Source: a virus
IMG/VR virus record: IMGVR_UViG_3300031997_002779
Coordinates: 1 to 45,447 of that record
Length of the DNA: 45,447 bases
Strand: one strand, 5' to 3'
The notes below the pieces were generated by a model. The model ran no database searches. It was given only the letters and a program-made list of their open reading frames with translations, and was not told where the DNA came from. Positions within the stretch are counted from its first letter, which is position 1. Each line of letters opens with the position of its first letter. A program made the translations under genes and the position numbers. Positions 23,855-32,255 of this stretch are shown here, piece after piece.

Positions 23855-24461
23855 TTGCCTTTTTCTCCTTCGCAACGGCGATCTGAGCCGCGCCGTAGTC
23901 CGTCATTTTGTGCTCAGCCATGTAAGCCTTGATTTTCCGGTCTTCCTTCACGCTTTCGGGATCTATCCCCGCAGCAGAAGCCTTCTGAAGATCGGCTTCG
24001 CTGGTCTCGTCCTCGATATCCGTTTCCGTTCCCAGAGGGTCAGGGATAACCTTCGGCGCCGTCGCAAGGAAGATTTTCAGGTCTTCGTTCGTCTGGAAAG
24101 GCTTGGCGAAAATCTTCTCAGGTTCGTTTTCGTTTTTCTTTTCCGCCTCTTTCGCGTAAGCTTCTTTTTGAACGAAGGTTAGCTTCCCCGCGCGGTATGC
24201 CTCCGCGATCAATTTCTCGCGCTGCATCTTCGCGACCTCTTTGCTCGTTTTGTTCAGATCGGTTTGAAGCGAGGCGATTTTCTTATCCTTCTCGGTCAGA
24301 GCTGCCGTTTTCTTGCTGTCTTCCTCTTCGGCGGGCTTGTTTTTCGCATCCGCCGTCATCTTCACGAGAGCCTCGGAGTCCGCCTTCCAGGCCTCGATTG
24401 TTTTTTTCTGCTTTTCCGGATTTTCCTCTCCGGTCAAAGCCGTCAATATTTCAGGGTCCAT
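23847..24461 (-). CDS. Nested in-frame scaffold protein (Mu Z-like)
   Basis: Within the protease gene an ATG at 24461 (Met212 of the long form) is preceded by GAAGGAG with a good spacing. It opens MDPEILTALTGEENPEKQKK and gives a 204-residue product identical to the C-terminal scaffold part of the protease. Mu uses the same arrangement for proteins I and Z. The long form would supply the protease, the short form the bulk scaffold. Confidence 0.7.
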   Translation of the reverse strand: MDPEILTALTGEENPEKQKKTIEAWKADSEALVKMTADAKNKPAEEEDSKKTAALTEKDKKIASLQTDLNKTSKEVAKMQREKLIAEAYRAGKLTFVQKEAYAKEAEKKNENEPEKIFAKPFQTNEDLKIFLATAPKVIPDPLGTETDIEDETSEADLQKASAAGIDPESVKEDRKIKAYMAEHKMTDYGAAQIAVAKEKKANG

Positions 24462-25094
24462 TCTTTTCGTCTCCTTCGTTAATAGTGGTTGTGTTGCCCT
24501 CGAGGCGACCTTGAGAAGACCTTCGTCTTCGAGAAGGTAAAGCCCGTCGAGGCTGACGGAGAAATAGGGTATGTTCGTCAGCGCGCCGCCGAAGAACATG
24601 TCGCCGTATTTTTCTCCGAATTCGTCCTTGAAATTCGGCGCCCATTCCGCGCTGAAGCGCTTGTAGCCGTCGGATTTCATTTTTTTGTAGCCGTTTGGCG
24701 TCAGCTTGGCTGTGACCCAGAGGCCGTTTTCCCGCATTTCCAGTTTTATTATTTCGCCCGCATTCTGGGCGTCGTCATGGTTGAAATTCAGATTTATCAA
24801 TCCGCCCTTCGCGCGCCACCGCTCGGCGGCCGCTGCCATCTTTGAGAGGGATTCGAATGTGAGCGCGAAGTCGCCCCACCAGGGGTGAACGAATTCGCCT
24901 ATCGGCAGGGCGTGGGCAATCAAAAAATGCTCGCTTTTATTCTCGGAAGAAAATTCCTTGATGTTTGAGAAAAAAATCGCTTTTCTGGTGTTCGGGTCAT
25001 CCCCGAACATCCGTTTACAAACGTTTCGAAACGGTATCTGCGGCGAGATCGCCCCCGCCCCCGTATCTTTCCCCTCTGTTATTTTTCCGTCCAT
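23847..25094 (-). CDS. Mu I-like prohead protease with scaffold domain
   Basis: Translation starts at the ATG at 25094, after the portal-F stop; an upstream extension of the frame overlaps the portal gene and is spurious. In the 415 residues, LNFNHDDAQNAGEIIKLEMR contains the putative catalytic H106, followed by GLWVTAKLTPNGYKKMKSDG and RFSAEW with S148. This spacing is that of the Mu gpI-type prohead protease family. Residues ~230-415 are charged, coiled-coil and disordered, as a scaffold. A second start inside the gene (24461) appears to give the scaffold alone. Confidence 0.8.
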   Translation of the reverse strand: MDGKITEGKDTGAGAISPQIPFRNVCKRMFGDDPNTRKAIFFSNIKEFSSENKSEHFLIAHALPIGEFVHPWWGDFALTFESLSKMAAAAERWRAKGGLINLNFNHDDAQNAGEIIKLEMRENGLWVTAKLTPNGYKKMKSDGYKRFSAEWAPNFKDEFGEKYGDMFFGGALTNIPYFSVSLDGLYLLEDEGLLKVASRATQPLLTKETKRMDPEILTALTGEENPEKQKKTIEAWKADSEALVKMTADAKNKPAEEEDSKKTAALTEKDKKIASLQTDLNKTSKEVAKMQREKLIAEAYRAGKLTFVQKEAYAKEAEKKNENEPEKIFAKPFQTNEDLKIFLATAPKVIPDPLGTETDIEDETSEADLQKASAAGIDPESVKEDRKIKAYMAEHKMTDYGAAQIAVAKEKKANG

Positions 25095-25108
25095 TTTTAA
25101 GCCTCTGT

Positions 25109-27292
25109 TCAAGCCGCGGCGGTTCCGCGGTAAACGAAGACGCAGCGGCATTTCCGCCCGCCTTCGCAATCTCTGTAGGGCGGCATCGCGTCGTAATATT
25201 CGCCGCTGCCGACCGTGAATTCCTGTCCGTCTATGTCGTCCCTGCACGCATCGCATAGGTTCTCGTCCAGAATAGAACTGCCGGTGCAGGTCTCTTCTAT
25301 CTCTCCGGCGTCCAGGAGTTGCGCCGCCTCGTCGAACCTTCCGTATGAAAAAGCGGAATTGATTAGCGATGTTCCTTCGAGGGCGATCACGTCGTCCGAG
25401 AGGGATTCCAGCCGCTCGGTGAGAAATGATTTCTTCTCTTCGTCCGAGAGCCGGTTCCATGACATGCTCCCCGCCGCCTCTGCGGTGGCGGTCTTCAATC
25501 TATTTGCGACCTTCACCGCCGCGAGCCGGACCCAGTCATCTATCGAGAAGAGCTTCGCCGGATTCTTACGCGCGGCTCCCCTGGCTGCGGAGGATTTTGC
25601 TTTGATTTCTTTCATTACCTGTTCGCGCCCGAAGGCATATATTTCTTGCGCTTTTTTGCGAAGCCGTCCCTCGTTCGTCGGGTCAGAAAGTTCAAGAGAG
25701 CTGATCGTTTCCGGCGTGAGGCCGGAAATCTGATCGAGAATCTGTCCCTTCATCGTGTCTTCGACCATCAGCACGAGCTTTCCGGCGCCAGCCGAGTCGC
25801 TGTCCAGCCGCGAGGCGATCAACTTGAAATCAACCTTTTTTTCGAATTCCGTAAGTTCACGGTGCGGATTGAATTCGCTTGTCTCGGATGCGCCGTGTCT
25901 GTGCCTGTGCGTTGCGGCCGCCTTCGGATCGTCGTCCGGGTTCTGGTCGTCGGGGCTTTGATCGTTTTGATTCTGCGGCTGGTTCTTCAGGTTTTCTTCA
26001 ATCTGTTTTTGCCTTGCTTCTTCTTTTGCCGCGTCCTCTTCGCGTTTCAGTTCCCGCGCCGCAAGGTCTATCTCCGGCAGTCCGGCGACGTTGCGGACGA
26101 ACTGCTCCAGCTCGTCGTCCGCCTGGATCAATTTGCCGTCGGCGAGCAATTTCATTGCGGACGCCCATTGCTGGATATTTATGTTGGTCAATTTTTCGGC
26201 TTTAATTATTGGCGGTTCGATCCCGTCGCCGTAATTCCAGGCGAGCAGCTTCGGCACGAGATACGAATTCAGAACCCCTTCGATGTTCTTTGCGATCGAG
26301 CGTAAAGACAGCAGGAAGAATTCCTTGAGTTCGCTTGCGAGGGCGTAGCTCCCCGTGCCGGTGGTCCCGAGGTTCAGGAATCCGGAGAGGACGTTCTCGC
26401 TGATCTGCTGCTTGTGATAATTGATGTCCGGCATCAGATCCGCCCGCGCGTTCGCGGTGGTCAAAATTTTCATGTCCGCGCCCGGAGGAAGAACGGCATA
26501 GGCTTTTTCGTTCGCCCGCATATTCGCTCCCGTCTCCTTTGCCCGCTTCAGGTCTTCTTCCGAGAAACCCTCCTGTAGCGTAATAACCGGGATGCCGAGC
26601 GCGAACCTGTCCGCGGAGATCATCCCAAGCGTTTCCAGACGCGTCTTGAAATACCAGGCCTTGTATGCCGTGCGCAGGATCGAAACCCCCTGCCAGTTCT
26701 TGCCTTCTTTCTTGTTGGAAAAAATAACAGCCTGTTCGATGGGTATCGTGATTTTTTTTGACACGCCGCCGACCATCGCGGTCTGCTCGATGCCGGTCAA
26801 TTCGCCGTTCGCGTCGCAGACCCATTTCGTGATCGTCCGTTGCGGCCGGAAGGCGAGCTTCGAAAGAGTGATCCCTTCTTCGGTCTGTTCGAAGACCGGC
26901 TCGAAGACGGAGAAACCGAAATCGAGCGCGGTCAGGATTTCTTCCAGCGTCAACTGCCAGTCTTTGGCATTATGAAAAAGATTCCGCTCGATAAACTCCG
27001 CAACCTTCCTGTCGGCCCGCTTCTCGCTCGCCGGTTCCACGCGCCAACTTGCCATCAGAAGAGGGAGTTTCACGGCCATCAGGCTGGCGTTCACCGTGCC
27101 GTCCGAACGGCGCATCTTGTCGTATGTCTCGATACCCCGGTCGCCCTGCAGTTCCGGCAGGTATTCAGCCTCGGCCGGATAATTCAGATAGGTCTCTCCG
27201 GAGAAACCGGACTCTTTCGTAATAGGTTTCGCCGCCGCCGCTTTCTTCGCGGTGTCGTTCCGATTGAAAAAATTTGAAATAATTCCAGGCAT
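25109..27292 (-). CDS. Portal protein (DUF935) fused to Mu F-like minor head protein
   Basis: The 727-residue product joins two usually separate proteins. Residues 1-~410 have portal features: PELQGDRGIETYDKMRRSDG, ILTALDFGFSVFEPVFEQTE, and KNWQGVSILRTAYKAWYFKT, as in DUF935/Mu gp29. A polar hinge (~415-465), rich in Q, N, D and P with HRHRHG, follows. The last ~260 residues resemble SPP1 gp7/Mu F minor head proteins, with CTGSSILDENLCDACRDDID near 670 and a final CEGGRKCRCVFVYRG cysteine motif. The fusion would place the minor head protein at the portal vertex in a fixed ratio. The gene starts in the base before the terminase stop. Confidence 0.8.
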   Translation of the reverse strand: MPGIISNFFNRNDTAKKAAAAKPITKESGFSGETYLNYPAEAEYLPELQGDRGIETYDKMRRSDGTVNASLMAVKLPLLMASWRVEPASEKRADRKVAEFIERNLFHNAKDWQLTLEEILTALDFGFSVFEPVFEQTEEGITLSKLAFRPQRTITKWVCDANGELTGIEQTAMVGGVSKKITIPIEQAVIFSNKKEGKNWQGVSILRTAYKAWYFKTRLETLGMISADRFALGIPVITLQEGFSEEDLKRAKETGANMRANEKAYAVLPPGADMKILTTANARADLMPDINYHKQQISENVLSGFLNLGTTGTGSYALASELKEFFLLSLRSIAKNIEGVLNSYLVPKLLAWNYGDGIEPPIIKAEKLTNINIQQWASAMKLLADGKLIQADDELEQFVRNVAGLPEIDLAARELKREEDAAKEEARQKQIEENLKNQPQNQNDQSPDDQNPDDDPKAAATHRHRHGASETSEFNPHRELTEFEKKVDFKLIASRLDSDSAGAGKLVLMVEDTMKGQILDQISGLTPETISSLELSDPTNEGRLRKKAQEIYAFGREQVMKEIKAKSSAARGAARKNPAKLFSIDDWVRLAAVKVANRLKTATAEAAGSMSWNRLSDEEKKSFLTERLESLSDDVIALEGTSLINSAFSYGRFDEAAQLLDAGEIEETCTGSSILDENLCDACRDDIDGQEFTVGSGEYYDAMPPYRDCEGGRKCRCVFVYRGTAAA

Positions 27293-29038
27293 TTAAAAAT
27301 TTATCTCATAAGAATTCATTAGTCTTTCGTTCTCTTCGCGTCCCTGCGGCATCGCGGCTTGTAGGTCCGCCCATCTCGCGGGCGGGGCGTCTTTCTCGCG
27401 CATGCCCCAGACCGACCAGGCGAAACTTTTCATCGCGTCGTCCTTCAGGAAGACCTTTTGTTTTACGCCGTTTATCGTGACGGTGGCCTTGATAGAGCTT
27501 TTAAGCCCGAAGTGCGGCTGAACGCCGGAGTAATCCACGGTGAAAGAATAACCCTCGTAAATAAGCAGCCAGAGGGAATCCGGTATCCAGCATCGCCCCT
27601 GCGCCACCGCGCGGTAAACCATGTCGAAGGCGTCCCTTTGCGTCAGGGCGTTCGGGGAAACCGCCTCCACCGGCAGGCCGTTGCGCTCGCATGTTCGGGC
27701 GAGGTCGTCCGTCTCGTACCGCTCGAAGGCATACGCGCTCGGATGGTATTTCGCGCGCCACAAGCTTAAGTGTCTTTTTATCTCCGCATCGTTCACGCGC
27801 GGCATCTCCACGCTGTCGATAACCCAGTATTCGGTGTTGTCCTCCTCGGTTTCCTTCTCGTCGCCGTAAGCGTCCGTGATCGTCTTCTCGGTTTTTTTGT
27901 AATACTTGTTTTTAAGGAATCCCTTCGCCGTAAGCGTCAGGACCGTCCTGTCCGGATTCTTGGAATAGCTCTGCGCGCGGTCCAGCCCCACGCCGAAGAT
28001 CAACCGTTCGCCCAGCATCCGCGGGGCGATGTTTTTCTTGACGTATTCCGGCGAAAGAGGGGCCCGGCAATTCGGCAGGATACAGGCCTGCCATTCCTCG
28101 CGGGTGAACATCGGGTCGGATTTTCCGGCCGGCTTGTTAAGATGGAATTTCCTGAATTCTCCGGGGAGGCTTTGAGCGGAGCGGGACCGAAGCCACGCCC
28201 GGCTTATCCATTCCGGCGAATTTTTAAGAGCATCCGAAAGATCGTCGTAAGAGAGATAGGAAACGTAAAGACTGTCATCCCCGCCGTCCTCGAAGAGGCA
28301 GGCGAGCTCCCATACAATATTGTCAGCCGCTCCGAGGGTGGAATCCGCCAGCACCACGCCGTCCTTCGAGTCGCCCACGCTGCCGGCGAGGGCGTCATAA
28401 AGGCTGCGGTCCTTCGCTTCATGGAGTTCGGTCAGGTGCGCGACGGATATCCGCTGCCCGTATGCGCTCGCGGCGTTCGAGGTGACGCGCAAAATCCGCG
28501 AGCCGGTCTCGTGAAAGAGTATCCGTTCCTTGTTGATCTGGATATATCCGGCCTCGACCCGTTTTTTGAAATCGGGCGAATTGAGCAGCGTGGTGACCAC
28601 CCAAAAATAGGCCGTCTCCTCGGATTGCGTCGCCGAGTTCGACCCGATGTTTATCCGTTGATTCTTATAATTGGCTGAGCGGTAAATATCGTAATAAGAA
28701 AATATCTGCGTCTTGCCATGGCGTCTCGGCCATGTGAACATGACCGTAATATATTTCAGCGCGCCTTTGACGACGCTGAACGCTTTCTCAACGATCGGGA
28801 GTTGCCATTTCGCGAAGCGGAACGGTTTGTATTCGTTCGTCTCGCGCTCCGGGGCATAGAGACGGTCTTCTGTGAATTCCATGAAATGCTCTCCGTGCCC
28901 GCGGTAATCCTTGCCTTCGAAAGTCCCGTCGTATTTCGGGATTCTTTCCGGCTCGGCGATGTCTTCCAGCCGTTTCCAGATATCGGGCGAGAGATCGGCC
29001 AGAAACTTCTGGTCTTCGGTCTGGTTTTTCTTACGCAT
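27293..29038 (-). CDS. Terminase large subunit
   Basis: The start is the ATG at 29038 (overlapping the small-subunit gene by 8 bp). The 581-residue packaging motor has an N-terminal adenine/Q-type region (PFRFAKWQLPIVEKAF), a Walker A-like WPRRHGKTQIF, and SVAHLTELHEA as a Walker B/catalytic-glutamate candidate. The C-terminal nuclease part includes FGVGLDRAQ and later DDAMKSFAWSVW. It would cut and pump DNA through the portal encoded next. Mu-like phages package headful from the integrated left end, which would be the high-coordinate end here. Confidence 0.85.
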   Translation of the reverse strand: MRKKNQTEDQKFLADLSPDIWKRLEDIAEPERIPKYDGTFEGKDYRGHGEHFMEFTEDRLYAPERETNEYKPFRFAKWQLPIVEKAFSVVKGALKYITVMFTWPRRHGKTQIFSYYDIYRSANYKNQRINIGSNSATQSEETAYFWVVTTLLNSPDFKKRVEAGYIQINKERILFHETGSRILRVTSNAASAYGQRISVAHLTELHEAKDRSLYDALAGSVGDSKDGVVLADSTLGAADNIVWELACLFEDGGDDSLYVSYLSYDDLSDALKNSPEWISRAWLRSRSAQSLPGEFRKFHLNKPAGKSDPMFTREEWQACILPNCRAPLSPEYVKKNIAPRMLGERLIFGVGLDRAQSYSKNPDRTVLTLTAKGFLKNKYYKKTEKTITDAYGDEKETEEDNTEYWVIDSVEMPRVNDAEIKRHLSLWRAKYHPSAYAFERYETDDLARTCERNGLPVEAVSPNALTQRDAFDMVYRAVAQGRCWIPDSLWLLIYEGYSFTVDYSGVQPHFGLKSSIKATVTINGVKQKVFLKDDAMKSFAWSVWGMREKDAPPARWADLQAAMPQGREENERLMNSYEINF

Positions 29039-29636
29039 CGTTCGCCTCGATATGCGCCGCCTTCGGCGCGGATTCAAGGAGCAGTTGTCCCTTCCTGACC
29101 TGCTCGGTTATCTTCTGTATTTCGGTCAGAAATTTTTCATTGATTTGCGAATCCTCGAAAATCCTCCTCGCCTCCGGAACCTTCCTGATCGCCCGATAGA
29201 AAATTTCCGCGTAGAGATTGGCGCTCAGATCCGTATTCGCGTTGAGATTGATATTCTTCTGCGTGGTCGAATATTTCGGATGCTGTGGCGAGAGGGTAAG
29301 GATATCGCCAGCGAGTTTCACGAAATCGCGGACATCTTCGAAGGAGAGGGTTTTCTTCTCCTCGTATTGCAGCCGCAGGCGCAGGAAAACCGTCAGAACC
29401 ATATCGAGTATCGCGGGCTGGATATTCTCGATAGACTCACGTATGGACTTTGAAATCCGGTGCTGCGCGTCCAATTCCTTCTTGTCCGGCAGTTTGCAAT
29501 AGCGGCCCTTGAAAGACATCCATAAACCGGGTTCGAAACCTTCCGCTTTCAATGCGTCATAGCATTCCCGCACGTCCCGCCCCTCGGCGGCATACAGCAC
29601 CCTGAACCGGTCGGAAAGCGTGTTTAACTTGGGCAT
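29031..29636 (-). CDS. Probable terminase small subunit
   Basis: A 201-residue helical protein opens the late operon. It has an N-terminal helix-turn-helix-like part (VRECYDALKAEGFEPGLW, residues ~22-39) and long helices, with the later LSANLYAEIFYRAIRKVPEA. Size, fold and place just before the large subunit fit the small terminase. No strong ribosome-binding site precedes the ATG at 29636, so expression may be tied to the late leader. Confidence 0.65.
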   Translation of the reverse strand: MPKLNTLSDRFRVLYAAEGRDVRECYDALKAEGFEPGLWMSFKGRYCKLPDKKELDAQHRISKSIRESIENIQPAILDMVLTVFLRLRLQYEEKKTLSFEDVRDFVKLAGDILTLSPQHPKYSTTQKNINLNANTDLSANLYAEIFYRAIRKVPEARRIFEDSQINEKFLTEIQKITEQVRKGQLLLESAPKAAHIEANDA

Positions 29637-29754
29637 AATTACTTATTCATAAGATTTTCCGGTGATGATCGTTTGATATATTTTCTCTTCACGCTTTAAT
29701 AATGGGGATTTATTTGCGCATAAAACAGGGGGGAGGAAAAATAACACCCTAATA
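29637..29754 (-). promoter_or_regulatory. Late operon control region (inferred)
   Basis: This 118-bp AT-rich gap is the only gap of this size between early/middle and late genes. It has no full sigma-70 promoter: -10-like boxes occur (TATTAA, TATATC) but no matching -35, as expected for an activator-dependent late promoter of the Mu type. The activator is not identified. Confidence 0.4.
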
Positions 29755-29760
29755 TTAGGG
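29747..29760. promoter_or_regulatory. 14-bp perfect palindrome at the early/late boundary
   Basis: CCCTAATATTAGGG is a perfect palindrome that includes the stop codon of the 57-residue zinc-ribbon gene and lies just upstream of the late control region. It may be a binding site for the late activator, or a short hairpin helping to end early transcription (a T-rich stretch follows on the minus strand). Confidence 0.5.
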
Positions 29761-29928
29761 TTTTGCTTTTTTGGACCTTCTAACTTCGCGGCGGATCTTC
29801 GTTTCAAGCAGCCATTTTTTGCCGCACTTCTGGCAAACGGCGCGATGGTGGCGCAGGTTCGGAAGCGGAATTTCTAAGGTTTCATATATCCGGAGTTTTC
29901 CTCCGCAGGTTGGCCTGCCGCAGATCAT
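29755..29928 (-). CDS. Com-like small zinc-ribbon protein (57 residues)
   Basis: Too short for routine gene calls, this frame begins MICGRPTCGGKLRIYETLEI and ends with CQKCGKKWL and a basic tail. Two CxxxxC/CxxC pairs form a zinc ribbon like that of Mu Com, which binds RNA to control translation. The ATG overlaps the previous stop by four bases. The basic tail fits nucleic-acid binding. A Com role is only suggested; no mom gene is seen. Confidence 0.6.
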   Translation of the reverse strand: MICGRPTCGGKLRIYETLEIPLPNLRHHRAVCQKCGKKWLLETKIRREVRRSKKAKP

Positions 29929-30620
29929 TTCTGCGCCTCCGTCCAGTTCACCGGGATTCCGAGGAAGCGGAACGCCTCGGAGGTGACCTCCCAGAAGGTT
30001 ATCTCGCCGTTGCGTCTTTCGAGGCGCATCCTCGCGTCCGCCGCGTGGCGGAGCCAGATGATCTTGTCAACGCAGGATTCAATCCCTTCGCGCGCGGCTC
30101 GGTGGAAGTCCTGCTCCTGTTCGACAACCAGCTCATAAAGCCATTCCACCCACTTGGCGCCGGCGGCCCGCCGCCTGTCAGCCTCCATTATAAAACCTTC
30201 CAGCGCGGACGCCGCCTCGTTCAGCGCAAAGCGGCCTTCCTGCGGCACGGTGAAAACCCCGCGCAGAAGTTCGATATTCGTTTTTAATATGGCGATAAAT
30301 TCATCATCAAGAGTCTTTTTGTCTTTTCGGATGCCCGCCGGATCGAGCGGGGCTTTTCGGTTCTGCGCCTCGGCGATCGCGAGGAAGTAAGCGAACGCCG
30401 GGATGACCTTCTGCGCCGGATAGCGGGCCTTATATTTGGGCGCTTCCTCTTTTATGACTTTCAGGATCAACCCGCAGGGGATTTTCATATCCGCCGCCTT
30501 CGAGATCGCATCCATATCGGTCTTCAGCGGCCGCCGCCGCACCGGGTCATATCTGAAAACGCTGTCCCGCGCGTCCAAATACGCCGCCTTGACTTCTTTT
30601 ATATATTCCTCGCGCGTCAT
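29925..30620 (-). CDS. Early/middle helical protein of unknown function
   Basis: A 231-residue helix-rich protein starting MTREEYIKEVKAAYLDARDS, with a conserved-looking RRRAAGAKWVEWLYELVVEQ segment and ending VTSEAFRFLGIPVNWTEAQK. It lies between the methyltransferase and the Com-like gene. No family is recognised. It is likely part of the middle genes of the prophage. Confidence 0.55.
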   Translation of the reverse strand: MTREEYIKEVKAAYLDARDSVFRYDPVRRRPLKTDMDAISKAADMKIPCGLILKVIKEEAPKYKARYPAQKVIPAFAYFLAIAEAQNRKAPLDPAGIRKDKKTLDDEFIAILKTNIELLRGVFTVPQEGRFALNEAASALEGFIMEADRRRAAGAKWVEWLYELVVEQEQDFHRAAREGIESCVDKIIWLRHAADARMRLERRNGEITFWEVTSEAFRFLGIPVNWTEAQK

Positions 30621-30638
30621 GCGGCCAGCCGCCTTTCC

Positions 30639-31388
30639 TTAGTCTTCATTCCTCAGCCCTTCCTCGGAGATGATAATTGCCCGGATGATCTCCGCGGCGA
30701 CCTGCGGGACGATTGCGTTGCCGAGCGCGGCCACAAGCGGAAGTAGTTTTTCGGATACCCCATCAGGCATCTCCGGAATTCCGCGCTGTGCGAAAGGTCC
30801 AGGCGGCCAATCAGGAAACAAAAATGATTCAATCGGATTCCCCGATGATTTCTTTTCTTCAAATAGGTTTTTCCGCATTTTGCGCCGTGAATATCTGTTG
30901 CCGTCGGAGTTGGCCACAAGATATATTCTCCGCCTTTCTTGCGTGGACCCGACCGCGCAAGCCGGTATATCGAGGACGACCGGGGCGTAGCCGAGGGTTT
31001 CCATTTCAGAGAGAATTCCGTCGAGGCCCAGCGTTCGGATTCCAGGAGGATTTTCAAAAATGACCCAATACGGCCAGGCTTCGGAAACGATTCGTATAGC
31101 CTCCGGCCAGAGCCAGCGGTCATCTTCCGCTCCTCGTCTTTTGCCGGCGCAGGAAACAGGCTGGCAGGGGACTCCGGCGGTGAGCAGGAAAGCCCCGCGG
31201 TAATCGGAAGCGGGGAAGATTTTGACGTCTTCGTGGACGGGGATCCCGGGCCATGTCCGTTCGAGGAAGGTCCGGCATTCGGGATCGATCTCGCAGAAGC
31301 AGACGGTTTCAAGCCCGTTCCACTTCGCGGCGAGGGCAAAGCCCCCGATCCCGCTGAAAAGATCAATGTGAGTTCGCCGTTCATCCAA
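30639..31388 (-). CDS. C5-cytosine DNA methyltransferase
   Basis: Translation must start at TTG 31388 because a stop lies two codons upstream; GGGGG serves as ribosome-binding site. The 249-residue enzyme has motif I (DLFSGIGGFALA, 10-20), motif IV with catalytic C75 (GVPCQPVS), motif VI ENPP (E112), motif VIII (TQERRRIYLVA) and motif X-like LVAALGNAIVPQVAAEII near the end. It transfers methyl groups from S-adenosylmethionine to cytosine C5. The target-recognition domain is short. No partner endonuclease is present, so it probably protects phage DNA from host restriction or affects its own expression. Confidence 0.9.
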   Translation of the reverse strand: MDERRTHIDLFSGIGGFALAAKWNGLETVCFCEIDPECRTFLERTWPGIPVHEDVKIFPASDYRGAFLLTAGVPCQPVSCAGKRRGAEDDRWLWPEAIRIVSEAWPYWVIFENPPGIRTLGLDGILSEMETLGYAPVVLDIPACAVGSTQERRRIYLVANSDGNRYSRRKMRKNLFEEKKSSGNPIESFLFPDWPPGPFAQRGIPEMPDGVSEKLLPLVAALGNAIVPQVAAEIIRAIIISEEGLRNED

Positions 31389-31427
31389 TCTTCAGCCCCC
31401 TTGGGCGGCCAGCCGCCTTTTGCCTTT

Positions 31428-31625
31428 TCATAGATTCAGTCCTGCAGGGAATTGCTTGAGCGGATTTTCCAGGCCGAGATTATCCTTTTGGGAAACCGGA
31501 ATACCCCTCGCGTTCATAAATTCGGAGATATCTTCAGCCGATTCTTTTATTTCCGCGGATGTTTTTTCATTCCCGGAAAAACCGCCGATGATCACCCAAT
31601 GAATATGAATCGTATAAATAATCAT
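31428..31625 (-). CDS. Small early protein
   Basis: A 65-residue frame starts MIIYTIHIHWVIIGGFSGNE and overlaps the MazG-like gene stop by four bases. Its C-terminal half resembles a short helical segment (SAEIKESAEDISEFMNARGI). No function is recognised. Expression is probably coupled to the MazG-like gene. Confidence 0.5.
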   Translation of the reverse strand: MIIYTIHIHWVIIGGFSGNEKTSAEIKESAEDISEFMNARGIPVSQKDNLGLENPLKQFPAGLNL

Positions 31626-31906
31626 TTTTCAGATTCCTTCAATAATTCATCGAGTCTTACTATCTTATGCCTGATCCATATCCTGACTCTGTCTTTGCCG
31701 TAATATTCCGAGAGCTGATTGAGCATGATATAGGCATCGGCGATCTCCTGGCAGATATGATCGGTCGAAGCTTTACCGCGGAAATCCTTTACAAGTTCTT
31801 TCGTCAGTTCGGCCATTTCCTCAATAGCCATCATAACTTGCGCTTCCTTGCCCCAGGCATCCAGCGCGCGGAGATATATATTACGATATCTTGCTTTCTC
31901 GCTCAT
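31622..31906 (-). CDS. MazG-like nucleotide pyrophosphohydrolase
   Basis: The 94-residue product carries AIEEMAELTKELVKDFRGKA followed by HICQEIADAYIMLNQLSEYY. The E-E-x-x-E and E-x-x-D acidic pairs spaced about 27 residues apart form the metal site of all-alpha NTP pyrophosphatases (MazG/dUTPase superfamily). Phages use such enzymes to shape nucleotide pools or counter stress alarmones. It is coupled to both neighbours by ATGA overlaps. Confidence 0.75.
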   Translation of the reverse strand: MSEKARYRNIYLRALDAWGKEAQVMMAIEEMAELTKELVKDFRGKASTDHICQEIADAYIMLNQLSEYYGKDRVRIWIRHKIVRLDELLKESEK

Positions 31907-32079
31907 GAATTATCCTTTAGCCATTCGATCAGGTGATGGATTTTCAATCTCATTTTGTTTTTGAAATTTTTAATAGAGAAATTATAGGCTTTATAAGCCA
32001 GCCAATAATAAAAGGGAATCTTCCTTGAACCGTGGCATATATCGCAATAAACGCCAGATTCGCAGTCCGGGCATTTCAT
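31903..32079 (-). CDS. Tiny zinc-finger protein (58 residues)
   Basis: A frame below the usual size limit begins MKCPDCESGVYCDICHGSRK and continues into a basic amphipathic tail. The CxxC/CxxC spacing is like a rubredoxin-type knuckle or J-domain zinc finger. It overlaps both neighbours by four bases and has GAGGAGG upstream, so it is very likely translated. Its role is unknown. Confidence 0.6.
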   Translation of the reverse strand: MKCPDCESGVYCDICHGSRKIPFYYWLAYKAYNFSIKNFKNKMRLKIHHLIEWLKDNS

Positions 32080-32252
32080 AGAGGCTTCCTCCTCGATAAG
32101 AATTGATCAATCTTGTATTTCAGCCAGGCGAAGAGATTTATCTCTTCAGTACTTTCACAGAGATCACAAGTTACGCGAAATAACCGGCCATTAAACTTGC
32201 TAATTTCCAAATGAGACGGGCAGGGGCGTTTGGGGCATTTCTTCTTAAACAT
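32076..32252 (-). CDS. Tiny zinc-finger protein (58 residues)
   Basis: The frame begins MFKKKCPKRPCPSHLEISKF and contains VTCDLCEST, giving two cysteine pairs likely to bind zinc, followed by a basic C-terminus (FLSRRKPL). It is coupled by a four-base overlap to the next small zinc protein and has GGGG before the ATG. No family name can be given. Confidence 0.6.
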   Translation of the reverse strand: MFKKKCPKRPCPSHLEISKFNGRLFRVTCDLCESTEEINLFAWLKYKIDQFLSRRKPL

Positions 32253-32255
32253 AGA

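Noticed and set aside
27770-28678. 302-codon plus-strand frame
   Set aside because: It lies wholly opposite the terminase gene, has no ribosome-binding site and an Arg-rich shadow composition.
30653-31384. 243-codon minus-strand frame overlapping the methyltransferase
   Set aside because: Other frame of the same DNA; only the 30639-31388 frame carries C5 methyltransferase motifs.
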